64,000 nucleotides of DNA. Source: Pseudomonas fluorescens (GTDB lineage Bacteria; Pseudomonadota; Gammaproteobacteria; Pseudomonadales; Pseudomonadaceae). Below the pieces are notes generated by a model. That model saw nothing but the letters and a program-made list of their open reading frames with translations, searched no databases and was not told where the DNA came from. The stretch's first letter is position 1; every line of letters starts with the position of its first letter. Where the stretch lies: assembly GCF_019212185.1 (NCBI RefSeq), contig NZ_CP078138.1:2028501-2092500 (forward strand), in the 5' to 3' direction. Both the position numbers and the translations under genes were made by a program. Positions 29,001-37,582 of the stretch are shown here, piece by piece.

Positions 29001-29283
29001 CTTCGCTCAGGACGTCCTTGATGTTGACGCGGCCTTCAGGGGCTTTCTTGAAGTATTCGCGGGAGATTTCTTTGAGTGGCAGGAAGCCGTGGCGCTCAGA
29101 GCCGAAATCGACAAAGGCAGCCTCAAGGCTTGGTTCGATACGAGTAATTCGGCCTTTATAAATGTTGGCCTTCTTCTGCTCGCGTGCACCGGATTCGATG
29201 TCCAGGTCGTAGAGGCGCTGGCCATCTACCAGTGCAACACGCAACTCTTCGGGTTGAGTTGCGTTAATCAGCATTCTTTTCAT
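26080..29283 (-). CDS. rne: ribonuclease E
   Basis: A 1067-residue endoribonuclease that starts mRNA decay and processes rRNA and tRNA. The N-terminal half has the S1 domain (about residues 39-125), the DNase-I-like catalytic part with Asp300 (VSIDINSA) and Asp343 (VIDFIDM), and the zinc link Cys401/Cys404 (CPRCNGTG). The C-terminal half is disordered: a long Arg/Pro/Glu-rich RNA-binding tract with repeated PREER units (about residues 590-780), an Ala/Val/Pro/Glu-rich tract, and a basic helix near the end ([20 protein letters not shown]). The ATG at 29283 is the family start but has no good Shine-Dalgarno sequence. Expression is probably self-controlled through the long leader. Confidence 0.96.
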   Translation of the reverse strand: MKRMLINATQPEELRVALVDGQRLYDLDIESGAREQKKANIYKGRITRIEPSLEAAFVDFGSERHGFLPLKEISREYFKKAPEGRVNIKDVLSEGQEVIVQVEKEERGNKGAALTTFISLAGRYLVLMPNNPRAGGISRRIEGEERNELREALNGLVAPADMGLIVRTAGLGRSSEEMQWDLDYLLQLWTAIKEASLDRSAPFLIYQESNVIIRAIRDYLRQDIGEVLIDSVEAQDEALTFIRQVMPQYASKIKLYEDSVPLFNRFQIESQIETAFQRVVELPSGGSIVIDPTEALVSIDINSARATKGSDIEETALQTNLEAAEEIARQLRLRDIGGLIVIDFIDMTPAKNQRAVEEKVRECLEADRARVQVGRISRFGLLEMSRQRLRPSLGESSGIVCPRCNGTGIIRDVESLSLAILRLIEEEALKDRTAEVRAQVPIPVAAFLLNEKRNSITKIELRTRARIVILPNDHLETPHFEVQRLRDDSPEAANNQSSYEIAAAAAEVEEVQPAAATRTLVRQEAAVKTAPARANAPVPSEVVAAPAAAPAVAPEPSLFKGLVKSLVSLFASKEEPAAPVVVEKPVVERPARNEERRNGRQQSRNRNGRRDEERKPREERAPREERAPREPREERQPRELREETPAVAREERAPRAPREERAPRPPREDRKPRGEREERPVRELREPLDAAPAVAAAAATSAVAATEERPARQPREERAPRPPREERQPRTEQAAAAVAEEELPGNEEQLSEEGQDGAEGDRPRRRSRGQRRRSNRRERQRDANGNVIEGSEDSEGNEEPTGAELAAGLAVTAAVASSVISAPAEAEAHQQAERATATVAEEAVQETAQVEAPVVEATTPVEAPVAPVVEVAPVVEAQPQVAAVTEAPVVAAEPTVEAPVVESPAFEKAPEVREEQTAFNWVAEPVVAEPAVTEPVAVEPVAAEVPAPVAEAVVEPVVVAAEPEPVAVQAPVVEEVAAPAVEVAPAIVLTENGRAPNDPREVRRRKREAERLQKEAELAAAAAPAAVVEAVEAAPAPAIDETLRSVEEVVEQHPEALEKEHEPKPLA

Positions 29284-29960
29284 GTAGTACCGTCGGTTTC
29301 CGGGCTGCCGGAAACGGCGTTCGGCACACACGACTTCTCACGGTCGGTGTCAGGTGCGTCGGGAGTGGTTGGCCATTCCCGTGTCCAGCGATGTGCGGCC
29401 AATGTGGGCCGGCATCGCGACGTACGCGTCCTGCTTGCTGTGGCTACTTAAGCACTCAGTCAGGAGGAGGAATCAACCGGCGACTGTGGACGAGATGAAG
29501 CGTCTAAATATAAGCCTAGTGCTACACGGTCCGACGGTTGTGCATCTCCACCCTACACGTATCCCTGATAATTCGGGTGCTGCCGCGCGCTGAATCCGCA
29601 ACGGGTTGGCATTTACCGTGTTCTCCAATGGGGAGTCCACGCTCATGGCTACACAAGACTGGGTGAAAGCTGTTTGGCTGGCTCCCAGCTTGTTTCAGGC
29701 GTTGTTTCCGAAACTCTTGCCCCAGGTCTGGAACAGGACTGACTGCACTTTGTGAACTGGCCGTAAATATCGGTGCAACAGACGAGTGGTACTCTGCTTG
29801 CTGCACTCGCTTCAGGCCTCATGTCACCTGCGCTTGTTACAATCCTGAACCTTCCAGTTGGTGCGAAAGCCCCGTAGGACGGCCTCGCGTCCTGATGAAT
29901 TGCGTTGGTCAGGGCCGGCAACTTGCCGTTGGTCCTCTGTCCAGGCCGCTTTTGGCGGCG
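29284..29960 (-). promoter_or_regulatory. long structured 5' leader of rne
   Basis: From the promoter at 29967-29995 the predicted rne transcript has about 680 nt before the start codon. No convincing gene lies in this stretch. Stem-loops are visible: a perfect 8-bp hairpin just before the start codon (29296-29315) and TTGGCC/GGCCAA arms at 29369-29402. RNase E controls its own mRNA through a structured leader in E. coli, and a conserved leader motif (rne-II) has been reported for Pseudomonas. I could not align this leader with that motif. Confidence 0.65.
29296..29315 (-). other. hairpin directly before the rne start codon
   Basis: GTTTCCGG-GCTG-CCGGAAAC is a perfect 8-bp stem ending 12 nt before the rne ATG. 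With no obvious Shine-Dalgarno sequence, it may place or block ribosomes and offer a target for RNase E. Confidence 0.6.
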
Positions 29961-29966
29961 TTCGCG

Positions 29967-29995
29967 ACTATAGCAGCAATGATTAAGTGCTTCAA
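29967..29995 (-). promoter_or_regulatory. predicted rne promoter
   Basis: On the minus strand a -35 box TTGAAG (29995-29990) and a -10 box TATAGT (29972-29967) are 17 bp apart. Transcription would start near 29960. It lies about 50 bp from the rluC start, so the two divergent promoters overlap in space. Confidence 0.6.
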
Positions 29996-30024
29996 TTCCA
30001 TAAAAAATTGTTATCATTCGCGGC

Positions 30025-30981
30025 ATGACGACTACTGCCCCCCCGACCCCTGGCGTACAACTGCTCGAGGTCTCGCCGGAATATGCCGGCCAACGTATTG
30101 ACAACTTCCTTCTCGCTCGGCTCAAAGGCGTGCCCAAGACCTTGATTTACCGCATTTTGCGTAAAGGCGAAGTGCGTGTGAACAAGGGGCGGATCAAGCC
30201 CGAGTACAAGCTGCAGGCGGGCGACATCGTGCGCGTGCCGCCGGTGCGTGTGCCCGAGCGTGACGAGCCGGTGCCTCTGGCCCAGGGTTTGTTGCAGCGC
30301 CTGGAAGCCTCGATTGTCTTCGAAGACAAGGCCCTGATCGTGATCAACAAGCCCGCCGGGATTGCTGTTCACGGTGGCAGTGGCTTGAATTTCGGGGTGA
30401 TCGAAGCCTTCCGCCAGCTGCGCCCGGACACCAAGGAGTTGGAGTTGGTCCACCGCCTTGATCGGGATACCTCCGGTCTATTGATGATCGCCAAGAAGCG
30501 CAGCATGTTGCGCCATCTGCACACTGCCCTGCGCGGCGATGGCGTCGACAAGCGCTACATGGCATTGGTCCGTGGGCGCTGGGAGACCGCGGTCAAGCAG
30601 GTGCGTGCGCCGCTGCTCAAGAGCAATCTGCGTTCCGGCGAGCGCATGGTTGAAGTCAATGAAGAGGGCAAAGAGGCCCTCACGGTATTCAAGGTGCTGC
30701 GCCGTTTCGGCGATTTTGCCACCATGGTCGAAGCCAAGCCGGTGACCGGTCGCACCCACCAGATTCGCGTGCACACTCTGCATGCCGGCCATAGTATTGC
30801 CGGTGATACCAAGTACGGCGATGAAGATTTCAGCAAGGAAATTCGCGAGCTGGGCGGTAAGCGCCTGTTTCTGCACGCCTACATGCTGACGGTGCCGCTG
30901 CCCGACGGCGGTGAACTCAAGCTGCAGGCGCCAGTGGACGAAATGTGGGCCAAGACCGTGGAGCGCCTGAGTGCGGAATGA
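30025..30981 (+). CDS. rluC: 23S rRNA pseudouridine synthase RluC
   Basis: A 318-residue pseudouridine synthase that modifies three uridines of 23S rRNA (955, 2504 and 2580 in E. coli). It has an N-terminal S4 RNA-binding domain (about residues 18-80) and the catalytic motif [10 protein letters not shown] with Asp146. It is divergent from rne, as in many gamma-proteobacteria. No ribosome-binding site is seen before the ATG, while a TATCAT box lies only 8 bp upstream, so its mRNA may have a very short leader. The next gene overlaps its end by 11 nt. Confidence 0.95.
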   Translation: MTTTAPPTPGVQLLEVSPEYAGQRIDNFLLARLKGVPKTLIYRILRKGEVRVNKGRIKPEYKLQAGDIVRVPPVRVPERDEPVPLAQGLLQRLEASIVFEDKALIVINKPAGIAVHGGSGLNFGVIEAFRQLRPDTKELELVHRLDRDTSGLLMIAKKRSMLRHLHTALRGDGVDKRYMALVRGRWETAVKQVRAPLLKSNLRSGERMVEVNEEGKEALTVFKVLRRFGDFATMVEAKPVTGRTHQIRVHTLHAGHSIAGDTKYGDEDFSKEIRELGGKRLFLHAYMLTVPLPDGGELKLQAPVDEMWAKTVERLSAE

Positions 30982-31630
30982 CTACAAGCTGCTGATTTTC
31001 GACTGGGATGGCACCTTGGCCGATTCCATCGGGCGGATTGTCGAGGCGATGCATGTCGCCTCGCAGCGCTCGGGTTTCGACCTGTGCGAGGATCTGGCGG
31101 TGAAGGGCATCATCGGTCTGGGATTGCCGGAGGCGATTCGCACTTTGTATCCACAAATCAGCGATGCCGAGCTGGTGGCCTTCCGTCAGCACTACGCCGA
31201 TCACTACATTGCCCTCGAGGCTGAGCCCTCGCCGCTGTTCGACGGCGTGGTCGAGTCGCTGGCAGCGTTCCGCGACCAGGGTTATCACCTGGCGGTCGCC
31301 ACCGGCAAGGCCCGTCGTGGTCTGGATCGGGTGCTCAAATCCCATGGTTGGGAAGATTATTTCGATATCACCCGCGCTGCCGACGAAACGGCGAGCAAAC
31401 CGCACCCCTTGATGCTGGAGCAGATTCTTGCCCATTGCGCGGTGCGCCCCGAGCAGGCGCTGATGGTCGGGGATTCCTCGTTCGACCTGCAGATGGCCCG
31501 CAACGCCGGGGTGCCGTCGGTGGCGGTCAGCTACGGTGCCCAGTCAATCGACGCCTTGCGCGCCTTCGAACCGCAACTGGCGATCGATCATTTTTCACAA
31601 TTGCGTACCTGGCTGGGTCGGCAGGTCTAA
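30971..31630 (+). CDS. HAD-family hydrolase, phosphoglycolate phosphatase-like
   Basis: A 219-residue HAD hydrolase of the Gph/YjjG-like group. Motif I is [11 protein letters not shown] (Asp11, Asp13), motif II lies in VATGK, and motifs III and IV in KPHP and [12 protein letters not shown]. The helical cap follows motif I. It dephosphorylates a small phospho-metabolite that cannot be named. The GTG at 30971 overlaps the end of rluC, and both genes are conserved together in pseudomonads; 24 nt separate it from sppA. Confidence 0.9.
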   Translation: MRNDYKLLIFDWDGTLADSIGRIVEAMHVASQRSGFDLCEDLAVKGIIGLGLPEAIRTLYPQISDAELVAFRQHYADHYIALEAEPSPLFDGVVESLAAFRDQGYHLAVATGKARRGLDRVLKSHGWEDYFDITRAADETASKPHPLMLEQILAHCAVRPEQALMVGDSSFDLQMARNAGVPSVAVSYGAQSIDALRAFEPQLAIDHFSQLRTWLGRQV

Positions 31631-31654
31631 TGAATTCGGGTTGGAGTGCAAGCC

Positions 31655-32644
31655 ATGGCTGACGAATGGAAAGCGCCTGTCAAAGCCAGTGCTGATGACG
31701 GCGAAGAAAAAAGCTGGAAGCTGCTCGAGAAGACGCTGCTTGCCGGTGTACAGGAACAGCGTCGAGCGCGGCGCTGGGGGATTTTCTTCAAGCTGTTGAC
31801 CTTCACTTATCTGTTTATCGCGTTGATTCTGTTCACGCCGCTGATGGACATCGAAAAGAGCGCGACCCGAGGTCCGGGTTACACCGCGCTGATTGAAATT
31901 ACTGGGGTGATCGCCGACAAGGAACCGGCCAGTGCCGACAACATCGTCGGCAGCCTGCGTGCGGCGTTCGAGGACACCAAGGTTAAGGGCATCGTATTGC
32001 GCATCAACAGCCCGGGCGGCAGTCCGGTGCAGTCGGGCTACGTCTACGACGAGATCCGTCGCCTGCGCGATCTGCATCCGGATACCAAGGTCTATGCGGT
32101 GATTTCCGATCTCGGTGCCTCAGGGGCCTATTACATCGCCAGTGCCGCTGACCAGATCTACGCAGACAAAGCCAGCCTGGTAGGCTCCATTGGCGTGACG
32201 GCGGCCGGCTACGGTTTCGTTGGCACCATGGAGAAGCTGGGGGTTGAGCGTCGTACCTACACCTCCGGTGAGCACAAGTCATTCCTTGATCCGTTCCAGC
32301 CGCAAAAGCCGGAAGAGACCGCGTTCTGGCAGGGTGTGCTGGATACCACCCATCAGCAGTTCATCGCCAGCGTGAAAAAGGGGCGTGGTGATCGCCTGAA
32401 GGACAAGGAGCATCCGGAGTTGTTTTCCGGGCTGGTCTGGTCGGGCGAGCAGGCGCTGCCGCTTGGCTTGATCGATGGCCTGGGCAGCGCCAGTTCGGTG
32501 GCGCGGGACGTGATTGGCGAGAAGGAGTTGGTCGACTTCACAATCCAGGAGTCGCCGTTCGATCGCTTCTCGAAAAAACTCGGCGCCAGTGTGGCCGAGC
32601 AGTTGGCTATGTGGATGGGCTTTCACGGCCCCGCCCTGCGCTGA
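31655..32644 (+). CDS. sppA: signal peptide peptidase SppA, short form
   Basis: A 329-residue membrane serine protease of the S49 family. It has one membrane span near residues 42-63, the catalytic Ser156 in SDLGASGAYYIASAADQ and Lys208 in YTSGEHKSFLDPF. It degrades signal peptides left in the membrane. It is the short, single-domain form that acts as an oligomer, not the 67-kDa E. coli type. The ATG at 31655 has GGAG 8 nt upstream; a GTG three codons before is less likely. A terminator follows. Confidence 0.93.
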   Translation: MADEWKAPVKASADDGEEKSWKLLEKTLLAGVQEQRRARRWGIFFKLLTFTYLFIALILFTPLMDIEKSATRGPGYTALIEITGVIADKEPASADNIVGSLRAAFEDTKVKGIVLRINSPGGSPVQSGYVYDEIRRLRDLHPDTKVYAVISDLGASGAYYIASAADQIYADKASLVGSIGVTAAGYGFVGTMEKLGVERRTYTSGEHKSFLDPFQPQKPEETAFWQGVLDTTHQQFIASVKKGRGDRLKDKEHPELFSGLVWSGEQALPLGLIDGLGSASSVARDVIGEKELVDFTIQESPFDRFSKKLGASVAEQLAMWMGFHGPALR

Positions 32645-32662
32645 CTGTTGCGCGACATAAAC

Positions 32663-32687
32663 AACCGGCCTGCGTGGCCGGTTTTTT
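32663..32687 (+). terminator. terminator after sppA
   Basis: AACCGGCC-TGCGT-GGCCGGTT followed by TTTTT; an 8-bp stem closing the rluC-sppA transcript. Confidence 0.88.
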
Positions 32688-32693
32688 ATGGGT

Positions 32694-32798
32694 GTAGCAG
32701 CTGCCGGAGGCTGCGTTAGGTTGCGTAGCGACCCTCTGTCGGATCAGGCGGGCGACCTCCGGCTGCTGGCGCAGCCTCGCGTGCTCGGCTGCTGCTAC
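32694..32798. repeat. REP/BIME-type inverted repeat
   Basis: The left end reads GTAGCAGCTGCCGGAGGCTG and the right end is its approximate inverse (CGCAGCCTCG ... GCTGCTGCTAC). This GTAGCAGCTGCC...GGCTGCG signature belongs to a common intergenic repeat of fluorescens-group pseudomonads. It fills the space between convergent sppA and maf, and the maf stop codon (TAG, minus strand, 32797-32795) lies inside its last bases. Confidence 0.8.
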
Positions 32799-33373
32799 GG
32801 GATCTGCACCCCTTCGGCCAGTAGCATGTCCACCAGGCGGATCAGTGGCAGGCCGACCAGGCTGGTGGCGTCCGGCCCTTCGGTGCTCTGGAACAGGCTC
32901 ACGCCCAGGCCCTCGGCCTTGAAGCTGCCTGCGCAATCGTAGGGCTGTTCGGCATGCAGGTAGCGCTCGATGCGCGCCGGGTCGAGAGGGCGCATGTGCA
33001 CGGTGAAGGGGACGTAGTCGATCTGGCAGGTGCCGGTGTGGCTGTTCAGTAGCGCCAGGCCGGTGAGGAAGGTCACGCGGCTGCCGCTGGCGGCCTGCAG
33101 TTGTTCGCGGGCCTTGTCGAAGGTGTGGGGTTTACCGATGATGCGTCCATCGAGGACGGCCACCTGGTCCGAGCCAATGATCAGGTGGGCGGGATGGCTG
33201 TCTGCCAGTGCCCGGGCCTTGGCCTCGGCCAGGCGTTTTACCAGCTCGATGGCGGACTCGCCCGACTGGTGGCTTTCATCGATATCCGGGGAGCTGCAGA
33301 TGAAAGGTAGCTGCAGGCGAGCCAGTAGTTCTCGGCGATAAATCGAGCTGGAAGCGAGTAATAAAGGCAGCAT
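32795..33373 (-). CDS. Maf-family nucleotide pyrophosphatase (YceF-like)
   Basis: A 192-residue Maf protein with the family N-terminus (LLLASSSIYRRELLARL), the catalytic-site stretch IIGSDQVAVLDGRIIGKP and a later YDCAGSFKAEGLG. Enzymes of this YceF subgroup hydrolyse non-canonical nucleotides such as 7-methyl-GTP. The ATG at 33373 gives the family N-terminus and is preceded by a GGAGAG site. It is divergent from the yceD-rpmF operon across about 105 bp, as in E. coli. Its end reaches into the REP element. Confidence 0.92.
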   Translation of the reverse strand: MLPLLLASSSIYRRELLARLQLPFICSSPDIDESHQSGESAIELVKRLAEAKARALADSHPAHLIIGSDQVAVLDGRIIGKPHTFDKAREQLQAASGSRVTFLTGLALLNSHTGTCQIDYVPFTVHMRPLDPARIERYLHAEQPYDCAGSFKAEGLGVSLFQSTEGPDATSLVGLPLIRLVDMLLAEGVQIP

Positions 33374-33441
33374 GAGGCTCTCCAAAAGTCAGTGGCCGAT
33401 TCTAGCGGGGCTTCCAAGTGACGGACAGGGCTGAATTTCCT

Positions 33442-33469
33442 TTGACATGGGCGGGGGCATCCCTATAAT
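33442..33469 (+). promoter_or_regulatory. consensus sigma-70 promoter of yceD-rpmF-plsX-fab
   Basis: The exact -35 consensus TTGACA (33442-33447) and exact -10 consensus TATAAT (33464-33469) are 16 bp apart. The predicted start point is near 33476, 3 nt before the yceD ATG at 33479, which implies a leaderless or nearly leaderless mRNA. Confidence 0.88.
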
Positions 33470-33478
33470 GCTGCGCCT

Positions 33479-34006
33479 ATGTTGAATGACCCGATTCCAC
33501 CTCACGTTGACCCGCGCAAATTGGCTGACCGTGGCACCACCCTTCAAGGTGAACTGCTGCTGGCCGATTTGGAGAGACTCTGCGACCCGCTTTCCGACAC
33601 CGTCGGTACGGTGCAGGCTAAATTCGTTTTTGAACGAGATGAACGTAAATCTGTGGTAATCCACAGCTTTATCGACACCGAGGTCAAAATGGTTTGCCAG
33701 CGTTGTCTTGAGCTGGTCACCCTGCCGATTCACAGCGAATGCAGTTATGCTGTGGTAAAGGAGGGTGCGAATACCCAGTCGTTGCCGAAAGGTTATGACG
33801 TGCTGGAACTGGGCGAAGATCCTTTGGATCTGCAGTCACTGATCGAGGAGGAGCTTTTGCTCGCCTTGCCCATTGTGCCTGCTCATCATCCGGAAGAATG
33901 CCAGCAGCCGGCGGGTCTCGATGAGCCCGAACCGAGCGAGGACGAGGTAACGCGGTCCAACCCGTTCAGTGTATTGGCGCAGTTAAAGCGTGACCCAAAC
34001 GTTTAG
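33479..34006 (+). CDS. yceD: YceD / DUF177 protein
   Basis: A 175-residue protein of the DUF177 family with the conserved cysteines in MVCQRCLELVTLPIHSEC and an acidic C-terminal part ending NPFSVLAQLKRDP. The family is linked to 23S rRNA accumulation and is almost always followed by rpmF. The start MLNDPIPPHVDPRKLADR fits the known Pseudomonas proteins. No ribosome-binding site precedes it, because the consensus promoter lies directly before the ATG. Confidence 0.92.
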   Translation: MLNDPIPPHVDPRKLADRGTTLQGELLLADLERLCDPLSDTVGTVQAKFVFERDERKSVVIHSFIDTEVKMVCQRCLELVTLPIHSECSYAVVKEGANTQSLPKGYDVLELGEDPLDLQSLIEEELLLALPIVPAHHPEECQQPAGLDEPEPSEDEVTRSNPFSVLAQLKRDPNV

Positions 34007-34019
34007 GAGTTAATCAATT

Positions 34020-34202
34020 ATGGCTGTTCAGCAGAACAAAAAATCCCGCTCCGCCCGTGACATGCGTCGTTCGCACGATGCTCTCGAGGCAAGCACCCTG
34101 TCCGTAGAAAAGACCACTGGTGAAGTTCACCTGCGTCACCACGTATCGCCAGAAGGCGTGTACCGTGGCCGTAAAGTGATCGACAAGGGCGCTGACGAGT
34201 AA
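34020..34202 (+). CDS. rpmF: 50S ribosomal protein L32
   Basis: A 60-residue L32 ([20 protein letters not shown]), without the four zinc-binding cysteines found in some other bacteria. It is a component of the large subunit near the exit tunnel. A strong AGGAG lies before the ATG, in contrast to the leaderless-looking gene upstream. The gene is 13 nt after yceD and 4 nt before plsX. Confidence 0.97.
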
Positions 34203-34206
34203 TCAC

Positions 34207-35217
34207 TTGTCCGCTCAAGTCATCGCGATTGACGCAATGGGCGGGGACTTCGGTCCCCGCAGCATTGTCCAGGCCAGTCTCGCTTGCCTGTCTGTTACGC
34301 CCTCGCTGCACCTGACCCTCGTCGGTCAACCCTCCATTCTAGAAGATTTGATTGCCAGCCAGTCGGCTGTGGATCGCGCGCGCCTGACGATTGCGCCTGC
34401 GCTCGACGTCATTGGCATGGACGAAAAACCTTCCCAGGCTCTGCGCGGCAAGCCCGACTCATCCATGCGCGTCGCGCTCGAGTTGCTGCGAGATGGCAAG
34501 GTTCAGGCCTGTGTCAGTGCCGGCAATACCGGGGCGCTGATGGCCTTGTCGCGTCATGTGCTCAAGACGCTGCCGGGAATCGACCGGCCCGCCATGGTTG
34601 CCGCTATCCCGACCCAGCGCGGCTATTGCCAGTTGTTGGATCTGGGAGCGAATGTCGATTGCAGTGCCGAGCACCTGCTCCAGTTCGCGGTCATGGGTTC
34701 GGTGGCGGCGCAGACGCTCGGGGTGGTGCGTCCCCGGGTGGCGTTGTTGAACATCGGTACCGAAGACATCAAGGGCAATCAGCAGGTCAAGCTTGCGGCG
34801 ACCCTGCTGCAAAACGCCCGCGGGCTGAACTACATCGGTTTTGTCGAAGGGGACGGCCTGTACCGTGGTGAGGCGGATGTCGTGGTGTGTGACGGTTTTG
34901 TCGGCAACATCCTGCTCAAATCCAGCGAAGGCCTGGCAACCATGATCGCCGGGCGCGTCGAGGCGCTGTTCAGGAAAAATCTGGCGACAAAACTGGTCGG
35001 TGCCCTGGCCCTGCCGCTGATGAAGCGCCTGCAGGCCGACCTGGCGCCCGCCAGGCACAATGGCGCGAGCTTTCTCGGCTTGCAGGGGATTGTCGTGAAG
35101 AGTCATGGCTCGGCCGGTGTCCAGGGCTTTCAGAGTGCAATCCAGCGCGCCCTGATCGAGATTCAGGAGAACCTGCCGCAGCGCCTGCATGGTCGTCTGG
35201 AGGATTTGCTGCTTTAG
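34207..35217 (+). CDS. plsX: phosphate acyltransferase PlsX
   Basis: A 336-residue enzyme that converts acyl-ACP to acyl-phosphate, the first step toward phosphatidic acid with PlsY. The N-terminus [12 protein letters not shown], the [12 protein letters not shown] stretch and [12 protein letters not shown] are typical. The start is a TTG at 34207, 4 nt after the rpmF stop; no ATG fits the family N-terminus. E. coli plsX also uses TTG, so the weak start may limit the enzyme. It is cotranscribed with rpmF and probably the fab genes. Confidence 0.94.
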   Translation: MSAQVIAIDAMGGDFGPRSIVQASLACLSVTPSLHLTLVGQPSILEDLIASQSAVDRARLTIAPALDVIGMDEKPSQALRGKPDSSMRVALELLRDGKVQACVSAGNTGALMALSRHVLKTLPGIDRPAMVAAIPTQRGYCQLLDLGANVDCSAEHLLQFAVMGSVAAQTLGVVRPRVALLNIGTEDIKGNQQVKLAATLLQNARGLNYIGFVEGDGLYRGEADVVVCDGFVGNILLKSSEGLATMIAGRVEALFRKNLATKLVGALALPLMKRLQADLAPARHNGASFLGLQGIVVKSHGSAGVQGFQSAIQRALIEIQENLPQRLHGRLEDLLL

Positions 35218-35343
35218 GCATTTTCGTCGGACAATGCTTAAATGTGACCGCTCAGTTCAATTGGCCATCCAACTGTCAGTTTCTTGCGTCCCCCATGACG
35301 GGACGTCAATTCTCCGACGACAAGATCATTAGGGGCTTGTTAC

Positions 35344-36282
35344 ATGTCTGCTTCCCTCGCATTCGTCTTTCCAGGACAGGGTTCGCAGTCCCTCGGCATG
35401 CTGGCCGAGTTGGGCGCGCAACATCCAGTGGTCCTCGATACTTTCAAAGAAGCTTCCGATGCCCTGGGCTACGACCTGTGGGCGCTGACCCAGCAGGGGC
35501 CAGAAGAGCAACTCAATCAGACCGACAAGACCCAGCCGGCCATCCTCACGGCCTCGATCGCCTTGTGGCGCCTGTGGCTGGCTGAAGGCGGCGCGCGTCC
35601 GGCTTACGTCGCCGGTCACAGCCTGGGCGAGTACAGCGCGCTGGTCGCCGCTGGCAGCCTGAGCCTGGGCGACGCGGTAAAGCTGGTCGAAACACGCGGC
35701 AAGCTGATGCAGGAAGCCGTGCCCGCCGGGCAGGGCGGTATGGCGGCGATCCTCGGCCTGGACGATGCCGACGTCGTGGCAGCCTGTGCCGAAGCGGCGC
35801 AGGGTGAAGTGGTCAGTGCAGTCAATTACAACTCGCCGGGCCAGGTGGTGATCGCCGGTGCCAAGGCGGCAGTCGAGCGCGCCATCGAAGGTTGCAAGGC
35901 GCGTGGTGCCAAGCGCGCCATGCCGTTGCCGGTCAGCGTGCCGTCGCACTGCGAGCTGATGCGCCCGGCGGCCGAGCGCTTTGCCGAGTCGATCGCCGCG
36001 ATCAACTGGCAAGCGCCGCAGATTCCGCTGGTGCAGAACGTCAGCGCGGCGGTGCCGGCTGATCTGGAAACCCTCAAGCGCGATCTGCTTGAGCAGCTCT
36101 ACAAGCCAGTGCGCTGGGTCGAGTCGGTGCAGGCACTGGCGGCCAATGGCGCGACCCAACTGGTCGAGTGTGGCCCAGGCAAGGTCCTGGCTGGATTGAA
36201 CAAACGCTGCGCCGAAGGCGTGTCGACCTCTAACCTCAATACCCCAGATGCCTTCGCTGCCGCTCGCGCAGCGCTGGCCTGA
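35344..36282 (+). CDS. fabD: malonyl-CoA:ACP transacylase
   Basis: A 312-residue FabD that moves malonyl from CoA to ACP. The nucleophile motif AGHSLGEYSALVAAG (Ser near residue 92) and the catalytic-His stretch PVSVPSHCELM are present, together with the early FPGQGSQ loop. A 126-nt gap separates it from plsX; it holds a small CGTCCC/GGGACG hairpin but no terminator. fabG follows after 16 nt with a shared operon structure. Confidence 0.96.
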   Translation: MSASLAFVFPGQGSQSLGMLAELGAQHPVVLDTFKEASDALGYDLWALTQQGPEEQLNQTDKTQPAILTASIALWRLWLAEGGARPAYVAGHSLGEYSALVAAGSLSLGDAVKLVETRGKLMQEAVPAGQGGMAAILGLDDADVVAACAEAAQGEVVSAVNYNSPGQVVIAGAKAAVERAIEGCKARGAKRAMPLPVSVPSHCELMRPAAERFAESIAAINWQAPQIPLVQNVSAAVPADLETLKRDLLEQLYKPVRWVESVQALAANGATQLVECGPGKVLAGLNKRCAEGVSTSNLNTPDAFAAARAALA

Positions 36283-36298
36283 ATTAGGAGAAGCTTGC

Positions 36299-37039
36299 AT
36301 GAGTCTGCAAGGTAAAGTTGCACTGGTTACCGGTGCCAGCCGTGGTATTGGCCAGGCTATCGCCCTGGAATTGGGTCGTCAGGGCGCCATCGTTGTTGGC
36401 ACTGCGACCTCCGCCAAAGGCGCCGAGGCGATTGCTGCCACGCTGAAAGAACACGGTATTCAAGGCGCGGGCCTGGAGCTGAACGTTACCAGCGACGAAT
36501 CGGTCAGTGCGGTGCTGGCAAGCATTCAGGAGCAGTTCGGTGCGCCGGCGATTCTGGTGAATAACGCCGGTATTACCCGCGATAACCTGATGATGCGCAT
36601 GAAAGACGACGAGTGGCATGACGTCATCGACACCAACCTGAACAGTCTGTATCGCCTGTCCAAGGGGGTTCTGCGTGGCATGACCAAGGCCCGTTGGGGA
36701 CGAATTATCAGTATTGGCTCGGTTGTGGGTGCCATGGGCAACGCAGGCCAAGTAAACTATGCCGCCGCCAAGGCGGGTCTGGAAGGTTTCAGCCGCGCCC
36801 TGGCGCGTGAAGTTGGTTCGCGTTCGATTACGGTAAACTCGGTGACCCCTGGGTTCATTGATACCGATATGACCCGCGAGCTGCCCGAAGCGCAGCGTGA
36901 AGCCTTGCAGACGCAAATTCCGCTGGGCCGTTTGGGACAAGCTCAAGAGATCGCGTCTGTGGTCGCTTTTCTTGCATCCGACGGTGCGGCTTACGTGACT
37001 GGGGCTACAATCCCGGTGAACGGCGGGATGTACATGTAG
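36299..37039 (+). CDS. fabG: 3-oxoacyl-ACP reductase
   Basis: A 246-residue short-chain dehydrogenase that reduces beta-ketoacyl-ACP with NADPH. The cofactor loop is TGASRGIGQ (residues 11-19); the catalytic Ser141, Tyr154 and Lys158 lie in IGSVVGAMGNAGQVNYAAAK. An AGGAG site lies 8 nt before the ATG. acpP follows after 197 nt, a space that probably holds its own promoter because ACP is needed in large amounts. Confidence 0.96.
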   Translation: MSLQGKVALVTGASRGIGQAIALELGRQGAIVVGTATSAKGAEAIAATLKEHGIQGAGLELNVTSDESVSAVLASIQEQFGAPAILVNNAGITRDNLMMRMKDDEWHDVIDTNLNSLYRLSKGVLRGMTKARWGRIISIGSVVGAMGNAGQVNYAAAKAGLEGFSRALAREVGSRSITVNSVTPGFIDTDMTRELPEAQREALQTQIPLGRLGQAQEIASVVAFLASDGAAYVTGATIPVNGGMYM

Positions 37040-37236
37040 GTTTAAATGTGACGGATTGCTTCAAAAAAATGTCATACGAGCTGTCTAAAATCCGTTATAA
37101 AGCTGCAATCTATTTATAGGCAGATGGCTGCAGGGTTCGAGGAGTGAAGCTTTCAGTTGAAAAGCTGAAAAGCCTTTCTATACACTTACCCACTGGCCAG
37201 CTGCCTGAATTTGTCCATTAGGAGTGAAAACAAGGT

Positions 37237-37473
37237 ATGAGCACCATCGAAGAGCGCGTCAAGAAAATCGTTGCTGAGCAACTGGGCGTTAAAGAAGAAG
37301 AAGTGGTCAATACTGCTTCCTTCGTAGAAGACCTGGGTGCCGACTCCCTTGACACCGTTGAGCTGGTGATGGCTCTGGAAGAGGAATTCGAGACCGAAAT
37401 CCCTGACGAAGAAGCTGAAAAGATCACTACTGTACAAGCTGCAATCGACTACGTTACTAGCCACCAGGCGTAA
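37237..37473 (+). CDS. acpP: acyl carrier protein
   Basis: A 78-residue acidic ACP with the phosphopantetheine attachment site [14 protein letters not shown] (Ser37). It carries growing acyl chains in fatty-acid synthesis and donates them to lipid A, phospholipid and other pathways. It has a TTAGGAG ribosome-binding site and is followed by a strong terminator, so it is likely transcribed to high level as a short message. Confidence 0.97.
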   Translation: MSTIEERVKKIVAEQLGVKEEEVVNTASFVEDLGADSLDTVELVMALEEEFETEIPDEEAEKITTVQAAIDYVTSHQA

Positions 37474-37502
37474 TAGTTTGTAATCGTTGTCTGCTGTCAT
37501 GG

Positions 37503-37538
37503 AAAAACCGCACTGCCATCATGGCGTGCGGTTTTTTC
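37503..37538 (+). terminator. terminator after acpP
   Basis: AAAAACCGCAC and GTGCGGTTTTT form an 11-bp stem around an inner GCCAT/ATGGC stem, followed by a T-run. It separates acpP from fabF and probably lets only part of the polymerases pass. Confidence 0.88.
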
Positions 37539-37582
37539 TTTAGGTCTGATGCAAAGTCGTCATTTAAAAAAAGGAGAGTGCT

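Noticed and set aside
28168..29451. A 427-codon plus-strand open frame opposite the rne catalytic half.
   Set aside because: It lies opposite the conserved RNase E domain and follows its codon periodicity. No own ribosome-binding site or family resemblance was found.
29996..30020. Possible Fur box before rluC.
   Set aside because: Only a part of the AT-rich core matches the 19-bp Fur consensus, and RluC has no known iron control.
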